From Streptacidiphilus jeojiense (GTDB lineage: Bacteria > Actinomycetota > Actinomycetes > Streptomycetales > Streptomycetaceae): a stretch of DNA of 64,000 nt. The stretch lies in NCBI RefSeq assembly GCF_000719095.1, contig NZ_JOEH01000003.1, positions 124,001 through 188,000 of the forward strand. The letters are read 5' to 3'. Every line of letters starts with the position of its first letter. Positions within the stretch are counted from its first letter, which is position 1. Positions 23,912 through 33,001 of the stretch are shown here, in pieces. A model generated the notes under the pieces. That model saw nothing but the letters and a program-made list of their open reading frames with translations, was not told where the DNA came from and ran no database searches. Both the position numbers and the translations under genes were made by a program.

Positions 23912-25222
23912 ATGCCTGCCGTCCTGTCCCGAGTGCTCAATCCAGTAGTCCATCTGGCAGCGCTGGTGCGCCAGGCCGCCTGGGCCGCCCCCGACCAGCG
24001 CGTCCTCCTGCTGCCCACCCTGGCCTCCCACAACCGCGTCCGCTACGCCCTCGCGGCGACCCTCGGCGGAGCCGTCCTCGTCCTCACCGTCACCGCCGAC
24101 ACCCAGCTCAACCAGCTGGTCCCGGGCAGCCTCGCCTGGGCCCTGGCCGGGCTCCAGGTACTGCCCCTGCTGCTCGCGGCCACCCGCCCCCTCGCCGCCT
24201 GGCGGATCTCCGCGATCGGGCTCACCCTCACCACCTTCGCCGAGGTCGGCCACGCGCCGACCCCTTTCTGGCCCTGGCCGGTCAGCGGCTGCATCGCCTA
24301 CACCCTGCTGCTCTTCGCCACCGCCCAGGTCTACGGCAGGGACGTCGCCGTCGGCATCGACCTGCTCACCGCGCTGGCGGTGCTCGCCCCGGCCGTCCCG
24401 CTGGTGGCCCTGCCCCCGGTGGTCTTCGCGGTGGCGGCCGTGGTGGTCAGCCTGGTGCTGGTGCTCGGCGAGTCGATCCACTCCCGGCAGGAGGCCGAAC
24501 GCCACCTGGTCGCCGCCGAGGAGCAGCGCCGCGCGGGCCTGGCCCGCCAGGCCGTGCTGGAGGAGCGCTCCCGGATCGCCCGCGAGCTGCACGACGTGGT
24601 GGCCCACCACATGTCGATGATCGCCATCCAGGCCGAGGCCGCCCCCTACAAGGAACCCGGTCTGCCCGAGCAGACCCTGCGCACCTTCACCGCCATCCGC
24701 GCGGCCTCCACCACCGCGCTCACCGAGATGCGCCGGGTCATCGGCCTGCTCCGGGAGGAGGACGAGAACGCCGAACGGGCACCCCAGCCGGGCATCGACC
24801 GGATCCCCGAGATGGTCAGGGCCGCCCGCCAGGCCGGCATGCAGGTCGACCTCACCCTGGCCGGTGGCCCGGACCGGCCGCCCGCGGTGGTGGACGTCTC
24901 GGTCTACCGGATCGTCCAGGAGGCGCTGAGCAACGCGGGCCGCCATGCGCCGGGAGCCAGGGTCGAGGTCGAGGTGGTCCGCACCCGGGACGCCGTCCAG
25001 GTGCACGTCGCCGACGACGGCCGCAGCAACGGCGGCCCGGCCCCGGGCGGCAACGGCGGCCACGGCCTCACCGGTATGCGGGAGCGCGCGGCGATGCTCG
25101 GCGGCACCCTGCGCGCCGTCCCGCGCGAGCACGGAGGCTTCGAGGTGACGGCGGAACTGCCCCTGGACGGGGTGCCGGCGCAGCGCGGAGGAGAATCATC
25201 CGGGGACGATGAGGACAGCTGA
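23912..25222 (+). CDS. NarL-type sensor histidine kinase (HisKA_3)
   Basis: This is a ~436-residue kinase with four to six membrane helices in the first 190 residues and no large extracytoplasmic loop. A coiled linker ('EAERHLVAAEEQRRAGLARQ') leads to the HisKA_3 box 'RSRIARELHDVVAHHMSMIA' with the phosphorylated His. The ATPase domain has 'IVQEALSNAGRHA', 'VADDG' and 'GGHGLTGMRERA'. ATG 23912 is chosen as the first start that gives a membrane-ready N-terminus. The response regulator gene starts 14 nt downstream, so the two form an operon. The sensor type resembles DesK-like membrane-embedded sensors; the signal is unknown. Confidence 0.9.
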   Translation: MPAVLSRVLNPVVHLAALVRQAAWAAPDQRVLLLPTLASHNRVRYALAATLGGAVLVLTVTADTQLNQLVPGSLAWALAGLQVLPLLLAATRPLAAWRISAIGLTLTTFAEVGHAPTPFWPWPVSGCIAYTLLLFATAQVYGRDVAVGIDLLTALAVLAPAVPLVALPPVVFAVAAVVVSLVLVLGESIHSRQEAERHLVAAEEQRRAGLARQAVLEERSRIARELHDVVAHHMSMIAIQAEAAPYKEPGLPEQTLRTFTAIRAASTTALTEMRRVIGLLREEDENAERAPQPGIDRIPEMVRAARQAGMQVDLTLAGGPDRPPAVVDVSVYRIVQEALSNAGRHAPGARVEVEVVRTRDAVQVHVADDGRSNGGPAPGGNGGHGLTGMRERAAMLGGTLRAVPREHGGFEVTAELPLDGVPAQRGGESSGDDEDS

Positions 25223-25236
25223 CGGGGGAGCAGGCC

Positions 25237-25956
25237 ATGGCGGACGCAGTGGAGGCCGCGGAATCAGCGGTCAAAGTGATCAGGGTGCTGCTGGTCGACG
25301 ACCAGGAGATGGTCAGGGACGGGCTCGGTGCGCTGCTCTCCTCGGCCCCCGACATCGAACTGGTGGGCGAGGCCGGTGACGGCCTGCGCGCCGTCCAACT
25401 CGCCGCCGAGCTCAGCCCGGACGTGGTGGTGATGGACATCCGGATGCCCGGCATGGACGGCCTCGCCGCCACCGCCCGCATCGTCGGCCCACCCGGTCCC
25501 GACGCACCCGTCGCGGGCCCGCGCGTGCTCATCCTGACCACCTTCGACCTGGACGAGTACGTCTACGAGGCGCTCGCGCAGGGTGCCAGCGGCTTCCTGC
25601 TCAAGGACGCACCGGCCCGCGACCTGATCAACGCCGTCCGGGTGATCGCCGCGGGCGAGGCCCTGCTCGCACCCTCGGTCACCCGCCGGCTCATCGACGA
25701 CGTCGCCCGGCGCCGCCGCTCCGGCAGCCTCCGTCCGGAGGCGATCGCCGCCCTGACCGCCCGTGAGCTCGACGTCCTGCGCCAGGTGGCCCGGGGGCTG
25801 TCCAACGGAGAGATCGCCGAGGAGATGTTCCTCAGCGAACAGACCATCAAGACCCATGTCGGCCGCATCCTCGCCAAGCTGGAACTCCGGGACCGCACCC
25901 AGGCCGTCGTCTTCGCGTACGAGAACGGCCTGGTGGGGGTGGTCGGCGAGGGCTGA
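25237..25956 (+). CDS. NarL/LuxR-family response regulator
   Basis: This 239-residue protein has a complete receiver: 'VLLVDDQEMVRDG', phosphoacceptor Asp in 'VVVMDIRMPGMDG', Thr in 'LILTTFDLDEYV' and Lys in 'GFLLKDAPARDL'. A LuxR HTH follows ('LTARELDVLRQVARGLSNGE', 'SEQTIKTHVGRILAKLELRD'). It is the cognate regulator of the kinase encoded just upstream. GGGGGAG precedes the ATG. A short Pro/Gly insertion ('VGPPGPDAPVAGPR') between alpha-3 and beta-4 is common in streptomycete members. Targets are unknown; self-regulation or a transporter elsewhere is typical. Confidence 0.92.
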   Translation: MADAVEAAESAVKVIRVLLVDDQEMVRDGLGALLSSAPDIELVGEAGDGLRAVQLAAELSPDVVVMDIRMPGMDGLAATARIVGPPGPDAPVAGPRVLILTTFDLDEYVYEALAQGASGFLLKDAPARDLINAVRVIAAGEALLAPSVTRRLIDDVARRRRSGSLRPEAIAALTARELDVLRQVARGLSNGEIAEEMFLSEQTIKTHVGRILAKLELRDRTQAVVFAYENGLVGVVGEG

Positions 25957-26034
25957 CCACCCCCAGAGGACGACACGCCTTCCACCCTGTGGGTTGACGA
26001 CACCCGACCCCGGGTTCTCGTAGCGTCTTCACAT

Positions 26035-27432
26035 GTGACGACGACTCACATGCCGCGTGTCCCACGCGGGCACGGGGAGATGCACGAGAAGCCATTCACG
26101 CAGCCGCACCACCCGCAACGGTGGAGCGGCTCCCGCCTGCCCTGGATACTCGGCTGGCTCGTCTGCGCCGTCTGGGCGGCCGTGTTCCCCTTCGCCTCCG
26201 CACTCGTTCCGCAGCGGGCCTGGGGCGCCATGGCCGCTGTCGGCTACCTGCTGGCCGCCGGCGCCGCCGCCTGGCTCCCGCGCCGCCGCGCCGCCACCGT
26301 CTCGACCGCGGTCGCCCTGCTGGGTGCCGTGGTCGTGCCGCTGATCGTGATGTCGGTCGAGTACTGGGCGCAGTCGGAGGTGCACGTCGTCCAGAACTCC
26401 GCCGTCCAACTGCTGCACACCGGCAGTCCGTACCTGCCGAAACCGGGTCAGACCTACGAGTACGACCCCTACTTCCCGGCAATGACCCTGTTCGGACTCC
26501 CCAGAGCGGTCCTGGGGAGCCATGGCTGGCTGCCGACCCTCCTCGGCGACGCCCGGATCTGGTTCCTCGCCGCGTTCCTCGGCTGCCTCGCCGCCTGCCA
26601 CCGCCTGCTGCGCCCGGGCACCGACGCCGGGTCCGGGTCCGGGTCTGGTTCGAGAACCGGGTTCGGGTCCGGCTCCGGCTGGGTGGCCCTCGCCGCCGTC
26701 ACCGCCTCACCGCTGGTCGCCGTGGTCGCTGTGACCGGCGGCGTCGACCTCCCACTCATCGGCTGCTGCTGCCTGGGCCTCGCCCTGGCCGGCCGCGGCC
26801 ACGCCACCAGGGCCGGCCTGGTCCTCGCCCTGGCCTGCGCCGTGAAGTGGACGGCCTGGCCCGCGCTCCCGGTGGCCGCACTGCTGCTGCACCAGCTGTA
26901 CGGACGCCGGGCCGCGCTGCGCTGCGCGGCGGTCGGCACCTCCGTCGCCGCCGCGCTGATCGTCCCGTCCGTGCTGATCACGCCCGGGGCCGTGCTGGAG
27001 CAGGTGGTCCGCTTCCCGCTGGGCATGTCGCGGATCAAGACCCCGGCCGGCAGCCCGCTCCCCGGCCACCTTTTGGCCGGCCTGGGCCCGATGGGCCGCG
27101 CGGCCTCCTTCGCCCTGCTCGCCCTCGGCTGCCTCGCCGTCGCCGCCTGGCTGCTCCGCCGCCCCCCGCGCAGCACCGTGCAGGCCGCGGACCGACTGGC
27201 CCTGGGCGTCGCCGTGGCCTTCCTGCTGGCCCCGGCGGGCCGCTTCGGCTACCTCCAACTCCCGCTGCTGCTGGTCCTCTGGCCCCGGCTGGCCGCGGGA
27301 ACCTGGCCGGACCGCCCCAACTGGCCCGCCCTCCGCCTCGCCCGTGCCGCACCGATGCGCAAGCTCGACCTCCGGGTCCCGCTGCGCGCCGCCGCAGCAG
27401 CCATCGCCCTGCGACGCCGCAGCACGGGGTGA
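26035..27432 (+). CDS. Polytopic membrane protein, GT-C/DUF2029-like (glycosyltransferase 87-like)
   Basis: This is a ~465-residue protein with roughly ten transmembrane helices. The first large loop carries 'LLHTGSPYLPKPGQTYEYDP' and 'YFPAMTLFGLPRAVLG', the layout of DUF2029/GT87 polyprenyl-phosphate-mannose-dependent transferases. It lacks an obvious DxD in that loop, so catalytic activity is inferred, not shown. A Gly-Ser insert ('GSGSGSGSRTGFGSGSG'), encoded by short tandem repeats at ~26625-26675, lies between helices. The start is uncertain: GTG 26035 with TAGCGT (26021-26026) 8 nt upstream suggests leaderless initiation, but ATG 26080 with GGGGAG is possible. Confidence 0.65.
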   Translation: MTTTHMPRVPRGHGEMHEKPFTQPHHPQRWSGSRLPWILGWLVCAVWAAVFPFASALVPQRAWGAMAAVGYLLAAGAAAWLPRRRAATVSTAVALLGAVVVPLIVMSVEYWAQSEVHVVQNSAVQLLHTGSPYLPKPGQTYEYDPYFPAMTLFGLPRAVLGSHGWLPTLLGDARIWFLAAFLGCLAACHRLLRPGTDAGSGSGSGSRTGFGSGSGWVALAAVTASPLVAVVAVTGGVDLPLIGCCCLGLALAGRGHATRAGLVLALACAVKWTAWPALPVAALLLHQLYGRRAALRCAAVGTSVAAALIVPSVLITPGAVLEQVVRFPLGMSRIKTPAGSPLPGHLLAGLGPMGRAASFALLALGCLAVAAWLLRRPPRSTVQAADRLALGVAVAFLLAPAGRFGYLQLPLLLVLWPRLAAGTWPDRPNWPALRLARAAPMRKLDLRVPLRAAAAAIALRRRSTG

Positions 27433-27490
27433 CGCCCTCCGCTCCGCACCTGCAACGGCACGCCCTCCCGATCGATCGCACACTGCGTCC

Positions 27491-27517
27491 GGAATACTTT
27501 CCTGGGAAGATGTTGTT
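27491..27517 (+). promoter_or_regulatory. Sigma-R-like promoter upstream of the VOC gene
   Basis: GGAAT (27491-27495) is followed after 16 nt by GTT (27512-27514) and after 19 nt by a second GTT. This resembles GGAAT-N-GTT promoters read by the thiol-oxidative-stress sigma factors SigR/SigH. The VOC protein start codon is about 50 nt downstream with a normal GAGGAG. Confidence 0.45.
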
Positions 27518-27565
27518 GTCCCGGTCGAAAGCCCGAACTCACGACCCCGCGAACGAGGAGCCCCC

Positions 27566-28060
27566 ATGGCCGTCCGCCGACTCAACCACGCAGTGCTCTA
27601 CATCCGCGACGTCAGTCGCTCCGTCGCCTTCTACACGGAGGTCTTCGGCTTCGAGGTCGCGGTGGAGATCCCCGGCCGGGCCGCCTTCCTCCGGGCGCCC
27701 GGCACGCTCAACGACCACGACCTCGGCCTCTTCGCCCTCGGCAGCCAGGCCGCCGGTCCGGTCCAGGGCCAGGTCGGGCTGTACCACCTGGCCTGGGAGG
27801 TCGGCACGCTCGGTGAGCTGGCCGAGATCGGCGCCGAGCTGCAGCGGCGCGGCTCGCTCGTCGGCGCCACCGACCACGGCGTGAGCAAGTCCTTCTACGC
27901 CAAGGACCCCGACGGGGTCGAGTTCGAGGTCATGTGGCGCGTCCCGCGCGAGGACTGGCCGACGGACGGCGGCGGCCTGGAGCGCCTCGACCTCGACGCC
28001 GCCCTGGCCCGCTGGGGCGCCGAACTCGCCACCGGCGCGGCGGCCGGCTCGGCGACCTGA
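27566..28060 (+). CDS. VOC family protein (glyoxalase/extradiol dioxygenase fold)
   Basis: This 164-residue protein has two beta-alpha-beta-beta-beta modules. Module one is 'LNHAVLYIRDVSRSVAFYTE' then 'FEVAVEIPGRAAFLRAP'. Module two is 'LYHLAWEVGTLGELAEIGAE' then 'SKSFYAKDPDGVEFEVMWRV'. Candidate metal ligands are His in 'LNHAVL', His in 'YHLAW' and Glu in 'FEVMW', as in glyoxalase I-like and catechol 2,3-dioxygenase-like enzymes. The substrate cannot be read from sequence. ATG 27566 follows GAGGAG. A sigma-R-like promoter suggests a role in thiol or electrophile stress. It is convergent with the next gene, with a hairpin between them. Confidence 0.85.
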   Translation: MAVRRLNHAVLYIRDVSRSVAFYTEVFGFEVAVEIPGRAAFLRAPGTLNDHDLGLFALGSQAAGPVQGQVGLYHLAWEVGTLGELAEIGAELQRRGSLVGATDHGVSKSFYAKDPDGVEFEVMWRVPREDWPTDGGGLERLDLDAALARWGAELATGAAAGSAT

Positions 28061-28081
28061 CCCCGGGTCGGGTACCCGGGG
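28061..28081. terminator. Hairpin between convergent genes
   Basis: CCCCGGGT (28061-28068) pairs with ACCCGGGG (28074-28081) around a 5-nt loop, immediately after the VOC stop and 6 nt before the stop of the leftward PBP gene. It is a probable shared terminator. Confidence 0.5.
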
Positions 28082-28087
28082 CTCGGG

Positions 28088-29803
28088 TCACTCGTCGGCC
28101 GTGAGCACCGCCTGCACCACGTATCCGGCCGAGTCGACGCCGGTGGTGCCACCCTGGACCAGCGACGCGACCGCGATCTCGCTGTTGTAGGCGGTGAACC
28201 AGCCGTTGGTGGTGGAGTTGGTCTCGGCGGTGCCGGTCTTGGCGCCGGTGGTGGACGAGAAGTCCTTCATCCGGGGGTAGGCGGTGCCGTCGCTGTCATG
28301 TGCGGCGGCCCGCATCAGCGTCTTGAGGTAGCCGTCGGTGCGCGAGGACATCGCCTGCGGTGCCGCGCTCTGCTGCTGTCCGGGCAGGATGACCGGCTGT
28401 TCGAAGCGGCCCTCGGCCACGGTCGCCGCCAGCGAGGCGATCACCAGCGGGCTCATGGTGATCTGTCCCTGGCCCATGAACTGGGCGCCCTGGTCGGGGC
28501 TGTTCGCCGGCGGGACCGGAACGCTCGGGTCCGTGGTCTGGACACCGCCGCCGATGCTCCAGCTGCCCAGGCCGAAGACCTGGACGGCCTCGTTGTGGAG
28601 CGCGGAGGCGTCGGAGGGAGTCACCAGCTGGTTGAAGCCGGCCTTGATGAAGGAGACGTTGCAGGAGATCGCGAACGCCTTCGTCAGGCTGGCGTTCGGA
28701 TCGGTGTCCGAGGTGGTGTCGTTGTGGAAGGTCTGGCTGTACACGGTCGCGGTGGCGTCGCAGGGCGCCTTGCTGGACGGCGTCATCGACGTGTGGTCGA
28801 ACAGCGCCGCCGCCGTCACGATCTTCATCGTGGACCCCGGCGCCAGCGCCGCGTTGATCGCGGTGTTGCCGTCCGATCCGGTCCCGGCGTAGGCGATGGC
28901 GCGGATCTGCCCGTTGCTGTGGTCGATGGCGTCGACGGCCGCGGGCATCCCCTTGAGCACGCTGCCGCGCACCGCCGCCTCCGCCGCGGCCTGCAGACGG
29001 GCGTCGATCGTGGTGGTGATGGACGCACCCTTGGGGGCGGTGAACACCTTCGCGGTGGCGACCGGGTCGTTGTTGGAGTCCACGATCTCGATGCCGCTGC
29101 CGCTCTCGGCCGCGCTGCTGCCGCTGCCGCCGCCGTGCTGGGCGATGGTGGCGATGATCTCCGTCAGTGACGGGTACTTGGCGCCGGTCAGCACCGTCTT
29201 CCCGTCGCGGGCCAGCACCCGCACACTGCCGGCGTCAGCGGTGACCGGTCCCGCCGCCAGCGACTCGGCCGCCTTGAGCTTCGGGTAGAGCACGCTCGGT
29301 GCCCAGTTCACCGAGGTGAGCCCGCCTGCGGACTGGACCACGTCCAGGGAGCTCGGGTAGCTCCAGGTGCCGCCCTTGACCTGGGCCGTGACCGTGAAGG
29401 TCACATGGGTCTCCAGGGCGGCGTCGCCGCTGGAGTTCCCGGTCGCGGGCAGCGCCGCGGTCGGGGCGGCCGCGGCCACGTCGCTGAAGGAGATCGCCGA
29501 GAGCTTCACCCCGGTCGCGTACGCCTGCAAGGCGTCCTGCGCGCCGCCGGGGTCGGTGGTCTGGCTGGCGGCGCCGGTGTAGTGGTCCGGGCCGCTCTTC
29601 CAGCTGTCGAGGAAGGACTGGGCGCGCTTCACCGCGTCCGCCTCGCTGGGCGCAGTCGTGGCCATCGCGGTCGAGGCGGTCTTCGGCGTGCTCCCGGAGC
29701 CCACGTTCGCGACGGCGTGGACCACGTTGTAGGCCCCGTAGCCGCCGGCGGCGAACAGCACCACGACGGTTCCTATGACCGCCGACTTGGCGCCCCTGTT
29801 CAT
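28088..29803 (-). CDS. Penicillin-binding protein with MecA_N-like domain
   Basis: This is a 571-residue class B PBP. An N-terminal anchor ('SAVIGTVVVLFAAGGYGAYN') is followed by an NTF2/MecA_N-like domain ('DAVKRAQSFLDSWKSG' onward), a dimerisation region, and a transpeptidase domain. Motifs are SxxK 'LAPGSTMKIVTAAAL', SxN 'ISCNVSFIKAGF' and KTG 'GAKTGTAETNS'. The MecA_N-type arrangement is found in many actinobacterial accessory PBPs that act in wall cross-linking outside the membrane. ATG 29803 has GGGGGAG just upstream; the longer frame lacks one. No regulator is linked. Family members are often lower-affinity beta-lactam targets, but affinity cannot be judged here. Confidence 0.9.
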   Translation of the reverse strand: MNRGAKSAVIGTVVVLFAAGGYGAYNVVHAVANVGSGSTPKTASTAMATTAPSEADAVKRAQSFLDSWKSGPDHYTGAASQTTDPGGAQDALQAYATGVKLSAISFSDVAAAAPTAALPATGNSSGDAALETHVTFTVTAQVKGGTWSYPSSLDVVQSAGGLTSVNWAPSVLYPKLKAAESLAAGPVTADAGSVRVLARDGKTVLTGAKYPSLTEIIATIAQHGGGSGSSAAESGSGIEIVDSNNDPVATAKVFTAPKGASITTTIDARLQAAAEAAVRGSVLKGMPAAVDAIDHSNGQIRAIAYAGTGSDGNTAINAALAPGSTMKIVTAAALFDHTSMTPSSKAPCDATATVYSQTFHNDTTSDTDPNASLTKAFAISCNVSFIKAGFNQLVTPSDASALHNEAVQVFGLGSWSIGGGVQTTDPSVPVPPANSPDQGAQFMGQGQITMSPLVIASLAATVAEGRFEQPVILPGQQQSAAPQAMSSRTDGYLKTLMRAAAHDSDGTAYPRMKDFSSTTGAKTGTAETNSTTNGWFTAYNSEIAVASLVQGGTTGVDSAGYVVQAVLTADE

Positions 29804-29990
29804 GTTGCTCCCCCGACTGGATGCAAATACCACATCCACGACATTCGTCTACGGACTCTCACTGTTTCTCAACAGGATCGTACGTATGCGTCGCCACTCG
29901 TCGAGGTGGTTCCAGGGAGTAGAGAGGAAACTGTGACCAGACATCCGGTCGAAGCGGACATAGCGTGACCGCGACCGAGGCCGGACAGCG

Positions 29991-31853
29991 TCAGATCCAG
30001 GTCGTCCACCACATCCGGGCCTGCCACTGGGTGTAGGTGATGATCTGCGCGTCGTAGAGCGGCAGGAAGTACAGGAAGGTGGCCATGATCCCGACCACCA
30101 GTACGCCCGCGCCGATGCCCCCGGCCAGGCGGCGGTCCCTGGAGGCCGTCGCCCTGCCCAGCATCGCTCCGATCATCATCGCCAGTGCCAGGCACAGGTA
30201 GGGCTCGAAGTCGATGGAGTAGAAGAGGAAGATCGTCCGCTGCTGCCACTGGAACCAGGGCAGGTAACCGGCGGCGATGCCGCCGCAGATCGCCGCCGCC
30301 CGCCAGTCCCTGACGAAGATCCACCGGTACAGCGCGTACACCAGCGCGAAACAGGCCGCCCACCACAGCACCGGGGTGCCGATCGCCAGCACCTCGCTGG
30401 AGCACTGGGCGCCCCCGCACTGGGCCGGCTTGATGCTGCCGCTCTCGTAGTAGAACGACACCGGACGCCCGTTGACCAGCCAGCTCCACGGGTTGGACAT
30501 GTAGGTGTGCGGGCTGGTCAGCGTGGTGTTGAAGTGCCAGATCTCGGAGTGGTAGTGCCACAGGCTGCGCAGCGGCGCCGGCACCCAGCTGAACGTTCCG
30601 CCACGGTGGTCCGCCCAGTGCCGGTCGTAGCCGCCGTAGGTGTTGCCGACGTGGGCGTTGCTGAACAGCCAGCCGCTCCAGGACGCCAGGTAGGTGAAGA
30701 AGGCGACCACGACCATGGACAGGAAGGCGGGCAGGGTGTCCCGGCGCAGCGCGGTCAGATAGGGGTGGCGGGCGCCCGCGGTCTTGCGCGCGGCGGCGTC
30801 CCAGAGCACCGACATCACCGCGAACAGGGCCAGGAAGTCCAGGCCGTTCCACTTGGTGGCGCAGCTCAGGCCCAGGCAGATCCCGGCCAGCAGCCGCAGC
30901 GGGCGCCAGCCGAGCCGGGCCGCGGTGGCCAGTTCGTGGCTGGGCGGGGCGTCCGGGTTGTCGGCGGTGGCGCCGACGGCGTCGGCGAGCCTGGCCCGGG
31001 TGCGGTCCCGGTCGATCAGCAGCAGTCCGAACGCGGCCAGGGCCCAGAACATCACGAAGAGGTCCAGCAGCCCGGTGCGGTTCATCACGAAGTGCATGCC
31101 GTCGACGCACATCAGCAGCCCGGCGATGCAGCCCAGCAGGGTGGAGCGGAACAGCCGCCGACCGATCCGGCAGATCATCAGCACGGCCAGGCTGCCGAAC
31201 AGGGCGACCATGAAGCGCCAGCCGAACGGGTTCAGCCCGAAGATCATCTCGCCGATGCCCAGCACCCACTTGCCGGCCGGCGGGTGCGCGATGAACGCGG
31301 CCCCGGTCGGCGCCGGGATGTGCTGCGGGTTGGCCAGGATCGAGGCATTGGCCGAGTCCGGCCAGTTGACCTCGAACCCGTAGTGCCAGATCGCCCAGGA
31401 GTCCTTGGCGTAGTAGGTCTCGTCGAAGATGATCGCGTGCGGGTTGCCCAGGTTCACGAACGCCAGCAGGGCGCCGAACAGGGTCACCGCGAGCGGGCCG
31501 ATCCAGCCCGACCAGCGGCAGAGCCACAGCCACAGCCCCGGGGGCAGCCGGATGCCGAAGCGCGCCAGCAGCGCGGAGGGCGCCCCGGTCGAGATCCCCG
31601 GTCCGTCCGGCATCGGCGGCACCAGGCGCTCGCGCAGCGGTCTGCGGTCCGGTTCGCGGTAGCCGAGCCGGGCGAGCCGCTGCTGCCAGGCGCTCAACGG
31701 CCGGGGCGGACGGCTGTGCGTGCTGTGCAGGCCGTTGACCGGGCTGGTATCCACTTCCCCGTCGTGCCAGGACGAGTCCTCGTCCCGCTCGCTGGTCAGA
31801 AGATCCGCCCCGTCGCCGTTCGGCGCTGCCCCTGTCGACCTGTCACCACTCAC
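29991..31853 (-). CDS. pmt: Protein O-mannosyltransferase (dolichyl-phosphate-mannose--protein mannosyltransferase)
   Basis: This is a 620-residue GT39 enzyme. A ~105-residue hydrophilic cytoplasmic N-terminus precedes about eleven membrane helices. The first extracytoplasmic loop has the catalytic Asp-Glu motif in 'IIFDETYYAKDSWAIWHYGF', and 'AHPPAGKWVLGIGEMIFG' follows. The C-terminal four-helix region ('WQQRTIFLFYSIDFEPYLCL') is also conserved. It transfers mannose from polyprenyl-phosphate-mannose to Ser/Thr of exported proteins. In streptomycetes the gene is divergent from rsmI, as here, and is known as a phage-receptor glycosylation gene. GTG 31853 is the likely start. Confidence 0.92.
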   Translation of the reverse strand: MSGDRSTGAAPNGDGADLLTSERDEDSSWHDGEVDTSPVNGLHSTHSRPPRPLSAWQQRLARLGYREPDRRPLRERLVPPMPDGPGISTGAPSALLARFGIRLPPGLWLWLCRWSGWIGPLAVTLFGALLAFVNLGNPHAIIFDETYYAKDSWAIWHYGFEVNWPDSANASILANPQHIPAPTGAAFIAHPPAGKWVLGIGEMIFGLNPFGWRFMVALFGSLAVLMICRIGRRLFRSTLLGCIAGLLMCVDGMHFVMNRTGLLDLFVMFWALAAFGLLLIDRDRTRARLADAVGATADNPDAPPSHELATAARLGWRPLRLLAGICLGLSCATKWNGLDFLALFAVMSVLWDAAARKTAGARHPYLTALRRDTLPAFLSMVVVAFFTYLASWSGWLFSNAHVGNTYGGYDRHWADHRGGTFSWVPAPLRSLWHYHSEIWHFNTTLTSPHTYMSNPWSWLVNGRPVSFYYESGSIKPAQCGGAQCSSEVLAIGTPVLWWAACFALVYALYRWIFVRDWRAAAICGGIAAGYLPWFQWQQRTIFLFYSIDFEPYLCLALAMMIGAMLGRATASRDRRLAGGIGAGVLVVGIMATFLYFLPLYDAQIITYTQWQARMWWTTWI

Positions 31854-31918
31854 CCGTGCATCGTAGGGGCGAACCCTGTCAGTGGAACGGCGACCTCGCC
31901 AACTGCGAGTATGAAGGC

Positions 31919-32764
31919 GTGACAGGTCTACTCATTCTGGCTGGAACTCCCATCGGCGAGATCACCGACGCGCCGCCGAGGCTCGCCGAGGAGCTCGTCG
32001 CCGCAGACGTCGTCGCCGCCGAGGACACCCGGCGGATGTGGCGGCTGGCCAATGGGCTGGGGGTGACCCCCAAGGGCCGGGTGCTCTCCTACTTCGAGGG
32101 CAACGAGGTGGGCCGCACCCCCGAGCTGGTCGAGGCGCTGCTCGGCGGGGCCCGGGTGCTGCTGGTGACCGACGCCGGGATGCCCTCGGTCTCCGACCCC
32201 GGCTACCGCCTGGTCGCGGCCGCCGTGGAGCAGGGGATCCGGATCACCGCGGTGCCCGGCCCCTCCGCGGTGCTGACCGCGCTGGCGCTGTCCGGCCTGC
32301 CGGTGGACCGCTTCTGCTTCGAGGGCTTCCTGCCCCGCAAGGGCGGCGAGCGCGGCTCCCGGCTGCGCGACCTCGCCGCGGAGCCGCGGACCATGGTCTT
32401 CTTCGAGTCCCCGCACCGGATCGAGGACTCGCTGGTGCAGATGGCCGAGGCCTTCGGCGGCGAGCGCCCGGCCGCGGTCTGCCGGGAGCTGACCAAGACC
32501 TACGAGGAGGTGAAGCGCGGCCCGCTGGCCGAGTTGGCGGTCTGGGCCGCCGACGGGGTGCGCGGCGAGATCACCGTCGTGGTGCAGGGCGCGCCGCCGG
32601 CCGACCCGTCCGCGCTGGACCCGGCCGAGCTGGCCCGCAGGGTCACTGTGCGTGAGGAGGCGGGGGAGCGCCGCAAGGAGGCGATCGCGGCCGTCGCGGC
32701 GGAGACCGGGGTGCCCAAGCGCGAGGTGTTCGACGCGGTGGTGGCGGCCAAGAACAAGGGCTGA
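31919..32764 (+). CDS. rsmI: 16S rRNA (cytidine1402-2'-O)-methyltransferase
   Basis: This is a 281-residue tetrapyrrole-methylase-fold enzyme with the RsmI signatures 'LILAGTPIGEITDAPPRLAE', 'AEDTRRMWRLANGLGV', 'LLVTDAGMPSVSDPGYRLV', 'AVPGPSAVLTALALSGLPVD', 'FCFEGFLPRKGGER' and 'FFESPHRIEDSL'. It methylates the 2'-O of C1402 in 16S rRNA using S-adenosylmethionine. GTG 31919 is preceded by GAGTAT (31907-31912) with a 6-nt gap and no ribosome-binding site, so the mRNA may be leaderless. It is divergent from pmt, which starts 65 nt away. Confidence 0.94.
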   Translation: MTGLLILAGTPIGEITDAPPRLAEELVAADVVAAEDTRRMWRLANGLGVTPKGRVLSYFEGNEVGRTPELVEALLGGARVLLVTDAGMPSVSDPGYRLVAAAVEQGIRITAVPGPSAVLTALALSGLPVDRFCFEGFLPRKGGERGSRLRDLAAEPRTMVFFESPHRIEDSLVQMAEAFGGERPAAVCRELTKTYEEVKRGPLAELAVWAADGVRGEITVVVQGAPPADPSALDPAELARRVTVREEAGERRKEAIAAVAAETGVPKREVFDAVVAAKNKG

Positions 32765-32826
32765 GCCGGACCCCGGTCCCCGGGAACGGCCCAGCGCCGC
32801 CGAAGCCGCCTCACAAGGAACTCGCA

Positions 32827-33001
32827 GGTACGGCGCTCGCGGCGTAACTTTGGCAAAAGAAAGCCAAGTAACACCCGTGATCGGGTAGCGGCCGTACCAA
32901 GAAGGCAAAACTCTCCCCCAAGAATTCATCCCGATCGAATCCGGGAGATCCGGAGGGGTAATTCTTGGAGGGAGAAAGACCCCAAGCGGGCGAACGCCCG
33001 C
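32827..33001 (+). ncRNA. Structured leader RNA of unknown class upstream of the zinc-ribbon gene
   Basis: Three stacked elements can be drawn. First, GGTACGGC (32827-32834) pairs with GCCGTACC (32891-32898), enclosing a hairpin ACTT(T)GGC/GCCAAGT (32847-32869) and ACCCG-TGAT-CGGGT (32873-32886). Second, a 15-bp stem with one bulged A joins 32912-32926 to 32960-32975, enclosing TCCCG/CGGGA (32929-32946). Third is GCGGGC-GAAC-GCCCGC (32986-33001). The array begins about 60 nt after the rsmI stop and ends 56 nt before the next start, so it looks like a cis-regulatory leader. I could not match it to a named riboswitch. Confidence 0.5.

Noticed and set aside
26625-26675. Short tandem repeats as a minisatellite or CRISPR-like array
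   Set aside because: The repeats are in frame inside the GT-C-like membrane protein and encode a Gly-Ser linker; there are no spacers.
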